From IMG/VR virus record IMGVR_UViG_3300042691_029454, positions 1 to 26,581 of that record: DNA of 26,581 nucleotides. The stretch is one strand, 5' to 3'. Below the pieces are notes generated by a model, which worked only from the letters and a program-made list of their open reading frames with translations, ran no database searches and was not told the DNA's origin. Shown here piece by piece: positions 24,701 to 26,581 of this stretch. Within the stretch, counting starts at the first letter, position 1; the number at the start of each line of letters is the position of its first letter. The translations under genes were made by a program, and so were the position numbers. This DNA comes from a virus.

Positions 24701-25628
24701 TGTTATATTCATAAGCAATAAAACAAGTCCAGTTATTAGTCACTGGGGTAGTGCTTACTTAACAGACGGTGGATTTGACACTGACCGTGGTTATTTGTTC
24801 AACTATCAAGCTACTTCTTTTATTGCAACCACAGCACGTAAAACAGCATTCTTAATTAGATTGGCTCCCAGTGTGTCTAACGCTATTGTTGGAGACTTGG
24901 GTGATAGAGAACTAATTAACAGAGCGCAGTTGCTACTACAAGGTATTGAAGTTACTGCGGGCACAGGTAGTGCTTCTGGTATCGTTCTTGAGGGGGTACT
25001 AAACCCAAGCAACTATCCAGTTAATCCAACACTAATTGACTGGCGCTCTTTACAAAATCCGTCAGCTGGAGGTCAACCATCGTTTGCACAAGTGGCTTTG
25101 GGAACTTCTGTAACATGGAATAACTTGTTTACTGTGTCATTTGATGCCACAACAAGGACATATGGTGTTGGTAACGGATTCTACTATGCAGAATTCCTTG
25201 CAACAGAGGTTGCTAACGTACGAGTTGGTATGGTAGTAACATCTCCGACTGCTGGGGTTCAAGCAGTTATTCCAGGCGGTACAACAGTTTCTTACATCAG
25301 CGGCCTATTTAATAGAAGCGGTACAAACTATGTAACAATTTATTTTAACAAGAACTTTACTGGAAACATACCAGTTAGCTCATCATTCTCTTTCAGTTCA
25401 ATTGCTGAGTATGCTGCTCCTGGAGAAACTATTTTCTCTTTCGTTGGATTGCCAAACAATCAAACAGCGTTGAGCTTGGGACAGTTGAAAGAAATTACCA
25501 ATACTGCTATTGGTGGTAGAGGTGTATATCCCAATGGTCCAGACGTATTGGCCATTAACTGTTACTTGACTGGTGGTAATCAGCAAGAAGTTTCAATTGT
25601 GTTGCGTTGGTCAGAAGCTCAGGCGTAA
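18759..25628 (+). CDS. Giant virion structural protein, 2289 aa, with repeat array and LamG-like lectin domain
   Basis: Residues 1-480 are a mostly helical N-terminal region (YIYDSAKCKRDVGYVIDSYI; a second similar block, RRDIDVLIPSVLWDLRYTGN) ending with DADFEYGLQPTKW (455-467), a signature I recall in large structural proteins of marine T4-like phages. Residues 666-1487 hold six repeats of the V-T-R-x-G-x-x-Y ... G-S-G-Y-x-V-G-D ... G-T-x-L-G-G-x-x-P-A-N-D-L type. The fourth is split by a LamG/concanavalin-like domain (about 1029-1242: FGSGSLRIPN, GDFTIDFWFRTD, WHHLELSRSSGFTELFLDGQ, FIDEFRISKG). Residues 1488-2289 are a conserved C-terminal region with SHRPYDGGVQLGTG, QHGAQAIRMSKNYIRYQSGK, GIQYTWYGAGFIDYMLRG and ANLPVRYEVVND. 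The ribosome site is CAGGAA. A strong terminator follows. Possibly a long-fibre or tail-associated lectin. Confidence 0.8.
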   Translation: MAKKRIQNYVFTPGVSGLSNAFPNAYSLINSNTDFIIDETIEFINAQVITDTAVNLLPNAVALLTANKEFLKEELVAWIAEQVATNQPGFAGYIYDSAKCKRDVGYVIDSYIYDLRYGGNERTRAVASVYWVGSTPQIDGDRLAEIYGHAKLALIIKDYVFTKTVYPTAQAIATQVTSGTAGEAGAAARITTLSTIVTSVIQNGLSSVPAISYGTTFANYVYNETFIRRDIDVLIPSVLWDLRYTGNRNSKEAAEFHFWLNGIPQINGNRTPEVAIYNFIKNITNNYIIRNLPYASLQTPIVTTQTINSALVFETGADTALGALFDAITTIILDGPSAGPALVNGVGTINIGGKWTRDQLLLITNVTDNIILYNFADPTAGVTLTERAPTDPDEDTEIEYGTTRITLSVDTQTMSANDSLQIFVEDFQELRTRPYDFGTDAIERNRMSQAQSMLDADFEYGLQPTKWQALSLARSYPSVFEIPGTDTTVTLVTTDASSGTGGTGQSLITVTTSGAHGLQNGAPFIIRALSTAVTGFSRAEGVFLVNSTPSSTQFTYFAKAKVGTLPATELQESYTLLRRGGLYTGADVGTPTFSVFSQGSSGTFFPALNVATGSTIIPYTGSIPTNNAPVSSSGAILTGSVITSVIGTGSSGSTVYTALSGINVSGLGVDAVFTVTRTAAVYAVTVTTAGTGYAINDQISIPGTDLDGTSPSNDCLITVATVDTAGEILTVTSSGDGIASGVAVTQTLSDTSPVGSSVLEFTDTTGIQVGLAIDRGDGTSTAVTNIEGTTVTLSNPLTSALIGDAAEFSNIAPTSIIGTGTGVRFDVTRTGTLYSPTVTSGQLGTGYLVGDTLTIAGTALGGLVLVNDLIITVTTIGVGGTVTGITSSGIGADQQLYSSRATTRVTGLGTSAVFSVTRVGVSYTAVTPTTAGSGYVVGDLFEILGTDLGGTTPANDLSLTVDAVNGSGGITSVTFSGIADPGTATYATPATDPTAFPALVGTGATFSVTSAGTVYTPSILNSGDATRTARIITGTGSAQTTATQTRFGSGSLRIPNSVSPATATSYATITSNTGLEFGTGDFTIDFWFRTDSIGTNQTLVDMRNTSSDSAVVLGFNSSNNVYLFVNGTTRITGTDSVAAETWHHLELSRSSGFTELFLDGQSQGTWTDSTTYALRPAIIGADYLGAGDGFLGFIDEFRISKGIARHTAGFTVATSPYTNDSNTTALLHFNESTGSAVFTDDIGGYSSGNQFVIRGTELGGATPANDLTITVLTVTADKKIATISGAGTALDDDIYTTLAGTLLTGNGSGLTLNVSTSGTVYSNVTTGAIGSGYVAGDKVKVVGTLLGGTAPANDVTVQIVTVDGTGAVGIFTVLSGTASASSASYSSLVPTNTVTKGSGLTVTIGKASGSYTFNSVGSGGDNYVVGNRLKVLGNVLAGAIVTHDLILTVTEIDTSGSVVDATVTGTSAGGQAIDFYSTVIISEPTIAVLNTITPVTFAAIAVIQVTFLSNHGLVPGAGILVNITSAALNQNLAAGPFFVEQVPTPTVIRYTARAEGNINVGGLTGIIYTRTDTFFSHRPYDGGVQLGTGGPQHGAQAIRMSKNYIRYQSGKGLMYTTGALFAPSYDLLLATSTGLNVGSIITFTTDDVDHGLQVGADVKIIGVETSGYNNEYVVSSIISERIFTVVATQQLGATTATLTSQAQISLYRWNGATVRAGCFDDQNGMFWQYNGQRLAVTVRSSTFQVAGSVTATPNSNALIGINTRFRDQLKAGDKIVIKGMTHTVTSVPSQTSLFMNPDYRGANVGTKIKLCRVQDRFFYQEDWNRDSADGTGPSGYHIDITKMQMIGIQYTWYGAGFIDYMLRGREGNFLFVHRVRNNNVNTEAFMRSANLPVRYEVVNDGALAMLTADMTTTSTSIPLDDTDDFPDTGTVYIDNEMISYTSKTATSLGGLTRSAPLSNFSAGATRTYTAGDAAAHSIRTGVIFISNKTSPVISHWGSAYLTDGGFDTDRGYLFNYQATSFIATTARKTAFLIRLAPSVSNAIVGDLGDRELINRAQLLLQGIEVTAGTGSASGIVLEGVLNPSNYPVNPTLIDWRSLQNPSAGGQPSFAQVALGTSVTWNNLFTVSFDATTRTYGVGNGFYYAEFLATEVANVRVGMVVTSPTAGVQAVIPGGTTVSYISGLFNRSGTNYVTIYFNKNFTGNIPVSSSFSFSSIAEYAAPGETIFSFVGLPNNQTALSLGQLKEITNTAIGGRGVYPNGPDVLAINCYLTGGNQQEVSIVLRWSEAQA
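20754..23219 (+). repeat. Six GSGY/PAND-type repeats, the fourth interrupted
   Basis: At the protein level the units start near VFTVTRTAAVY, VRFDVTRTGTLY, VFSVTRVGVSY, TFSVTSAGTVY, LTLNVSTSGTVY and LTVTIGKASGSY. Each continues through G-x-G-Y-x-x-G-D to a G-T-x-L-G-G-x-x-P-A-N-D-L core and a Ser/Thr/Gly-rich tail. The fourth unit resumes after the LamG-like domain at GGYSSGNQFVIRGTELGG. The sixth is most diverged (VGSGGDNYVVGNRL). Looser GSGY units also occur in the 1196-aa protein. Confidence 0.75.
21843..22484 (+). other. LamG/concanavalin-A-like lectin domain nested in a repeat
   Basis: This encodes about residues 1029-1242 of the giant protein. The order TRFGSGSLRIPN, GDFTIDFWFRTDSIG, YLFVNGTTRI, ETWHHLELSRSSG, TELFLDGQSQG, GFIDEFRISKGIARH is the usual strand order of LamG-type jelly-roll domains (substrate or sugar binding). 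No catalytic pair is visible, so a binding role is favoured. Confidence 0.75.
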
Positions 25629-25640
25629 TACGCAACCACA

Positions 25641-25668
25641 AAAAAACGCTGCTTAGGCAGCGTTTTTT
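25641..25668. terminator. Bidirectional intrinsic terminator between convergent genes
   Basis: AACGCTGC (25645-25652), loop TTAG, GCAGCGTT (25657-25664) form an 8-bp GC-rich core. It extends to 12 bp through A/T pairs and is flanked by an A-run on the left and a T-run on the right. The structure can end transcription of the 2289-aa gene (plus strand) and of the Nudix gene (minus strand). It is the only strong intrinsic terminator seen in the window. Confidence 0.9.
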
Positions 25669-25680
25669 AATGACTGAAAT

Positions 25681-26130
25681 TTACATTAAATCAATTACAT
25701 CAAAAACAGTTTGTAGTTTGGTACGCATGGTTTTGTTGCCAAAACTACTACGCAATGCTTGGTGTAAGGGTTTGGGAGATCCATCAATGGAACTCCAACA
25801 CCACCCTTCGTGTTCATCACTTAATGTTGGTATGAATTCTTCTTCTACTACGCACAGATACGTGTGAAAATTAAAGACACTGTCGTTGCTAACAAATGTT
25901 TCTAACGGCATTGTTTTAATTATAGAGGGAGGCTCGCCAATTTCTTCTTGGATTTCACGTTGGAGACCTTGCCAAGCACTTTCACCTTGGTCGTTTGTCC
26001 CACCAACCAAGCCCCATGTGCCTGCATGTTTTCCATGAGATTTTTGTAGTAATAAAATTCTACCTGTTTGTTTGGCATAAAATACTGCCCCGCTACAGAC
26101 AATTTTATCTTTTATAGTTCTAGTCTCCAT
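25681..26130 (-). CDS. Nudix hydrolase, 149 aa
   Basis: Nudix enzymes cleave nucleoside diphosphates linked to another group X (nucleotide sugars, oxidised or alarmone nucleotides, ADP-ribose, dinucleotides, RNA caps). The box G-x5-E-x7-R-E-x-x-E-E-x-G is complete: G44, E50, R58, E59, E62, E63, G65. Before it, ILLLQKSHGKHAGTWGLVGG (25-44) is the typical lead-in. The length is usual for a single-domain member. After the box come FVSNDSVFNFHTYLCVV and EHEGWCWSSIDG, the latter like the W-x-x-hydrophobic segment seen in many members. The start ATG (26128-26130) has GAGGGG just upstream and lies 19 bases inside the preceding gene's end, so translation is probably coupled. T4 has a Nudix gene (nudE) with a different context. 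Substrate cannot be predicted. Confidence 0.9.
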   Translation of the reverse strand: METRTIKDKIVCSGAVFYAKQTGRILLLQKSHGKHAGTWGLVGGTNDQGESAWQGLQREIQEEIGEPPSIIKTMPLETFVSNDSVFNFHTYLCVVEEEFIPTLSDEHEGWCWSSIDGSPKPLHQALRSSFGNKTMRTKLQTVFDVIDLM

Positions 26131-26581
26131 GTACCCCTCGCATATTCGCCTTCAAAGCTCTTGCCCCATTGGACTCCGTTCCATTTGTATTGAACGTTAG
26201 TATATATGTTAGTTAGGTATATGATCTGGTCATTTGTGGCACCAGCATCCATTACTACGCTCCACTTGTTGCCATCCCACTCAATGATGTCATTAGTGTT
26301 GGCAATAAAATCGCTGCCGTCAGCATTCTTCCAAGCATCAGGTCCGTCTTCATTCAAGTATAGTTCGTATGTGATTACATCATCGATTGCAACAGTTGTG
26401 TCCAAACGTAATACTAACATGTCAGCAATATTAGATCCAGTTGCACTGACTTCTAACCCATTTACAAATACTTTGAAATCAGTAATTTTATCATACTCTG
26501 TGTTAGTGTCCAATCTATTACTGCGATTTTCAGCAATCAATGTTTCTCTGATTCCGCCGCCAATGTTGTTAATAATCAAGT
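26112..26581 (-). CDS. C-terminal part of a probable virion protein (5' end outside window)
   Basis: The frame stays open to the right edge. The only start-like codon there is a TTG at 26577-26579, with no visible ribosome site, so I treat it as internal and the gene as partial. About 156 residues are visible. They include ITDFKVFVNGLEVSATGSNI and MLVLRLDTTVAIDDVITYEL, which look beta-rich. The C-terminal half has two related W-x-G-x-x-W turns (IIEWDGNKWSVVMDA and VQYKWNGVQWGKSFEGEY) and ends in RGTWRLEL. This C-terminal pattern is one I loosely associate with virion proteins of marine T4-like phages, but I cannot assign it to a particular T4 gene product. It overlaps the Nudix gene by 19 bases and is in the same minus-strand unit. 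Confidence 0.65.
   Translation of the reverse strand, partial: LIINNIGGGIRETLIAENRSNRLDTNTEYDKITDFKVFVNGLEVSATGSNIADMLVLRLDTTVAIDDVITYELYLNEDGPDAWKNADGSDFIANTNDIIEWDGNKWSVVMDAGATNDQIIYLTNIYTNVQYKWNGVQWGKSFEGEYARGTWRLEL

Noticed and set aside
25607-25867. 86-residue plus-strand frame across the terminator and Nudix gene
   Set aside because: It crosses the strong terminator and lies opposite a complete Nudix gene with an intact signature.
26577-26579. TTG start for the rightmost minus-strand gene
   Set aside because: It is two bases from the window edge with no visible ribosome site. The frame stays open beyond it, so the gene most likely begins outside the window.

Overview
The window looks like part of the late (virion-structural) region of a large marine T4-like myovirus, of the kind that infects cyanobacteria, SAR11 or other marine bacteria. 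The DNA is AT-rich and almost completely coding. Genes are packed with gaps of 2-33 bases, many Shine-Dalgarno sites overlap the preceding stop codon, and the products are beta-rich, Gly/Thr/Asn/Ser-rich virion proteins. Several carry sequence signatures that I recall from marine T4-like phages, for example the DADFEYGLQPTKW block in the last plus-strand gene. No metabolic genes, tRNAs, integrases, insertion sequences or CRISPR arrays were seen. The host cannot be named from this window.

Layout. Positions 1-3986 hold small and medium structural proteins: the tail end of one gene, a 254-aa virion protein, two paralogous fibre-like proteins (381 and 351 aa), a 109-aa protein and a 116-aa protein. 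Positions 4020-14757 hold an adhesin cassette. It contains a 1196-aa fibre with six sugar-binding-like repeats and a beta-helix, then three successive genes (701, 800 and 716 aa) that join sugar-binding-like N-terminal repeats to RCC1-type beta-propellers. A 142-aa helical protein gene sits between the second and third. Positions 14772-25628 hold a 1063-aa fibre with a cupredoxin-like domain and tandem repeats, a 243-aa fibre-repeat protein and a 2289-aa giant structural protein with a LamG-like lectin domain. A strong bidirectional terminator follows. Two minus-strand genes then converge on it: a Nudix hydrolase and the C-terminal part of another probable virion protein that runs off the right edge.

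Regulation. Three gaps carry a T4-late-promoter-like element (GATAAATA twice, GGTAAATA once). They suggest that the plus strand is read as units beginning at 2232, 4020 and 18015, with 193 and 968 belonging to a unit that starts to the left. The longest gap is 118 bases (2114-2231), so no gene-free stretch exceeds 300 bases.

Together the genes appear to build the tail periphery: fibres and adhesins that contact the host surface. The striking theme is modular construction. The same few domains (sugar-binding-like repeats, RCC1 propellers, cupredoxin-like folds, GSGY-type repeats) recur in different genes, in several cases nested inside each other.
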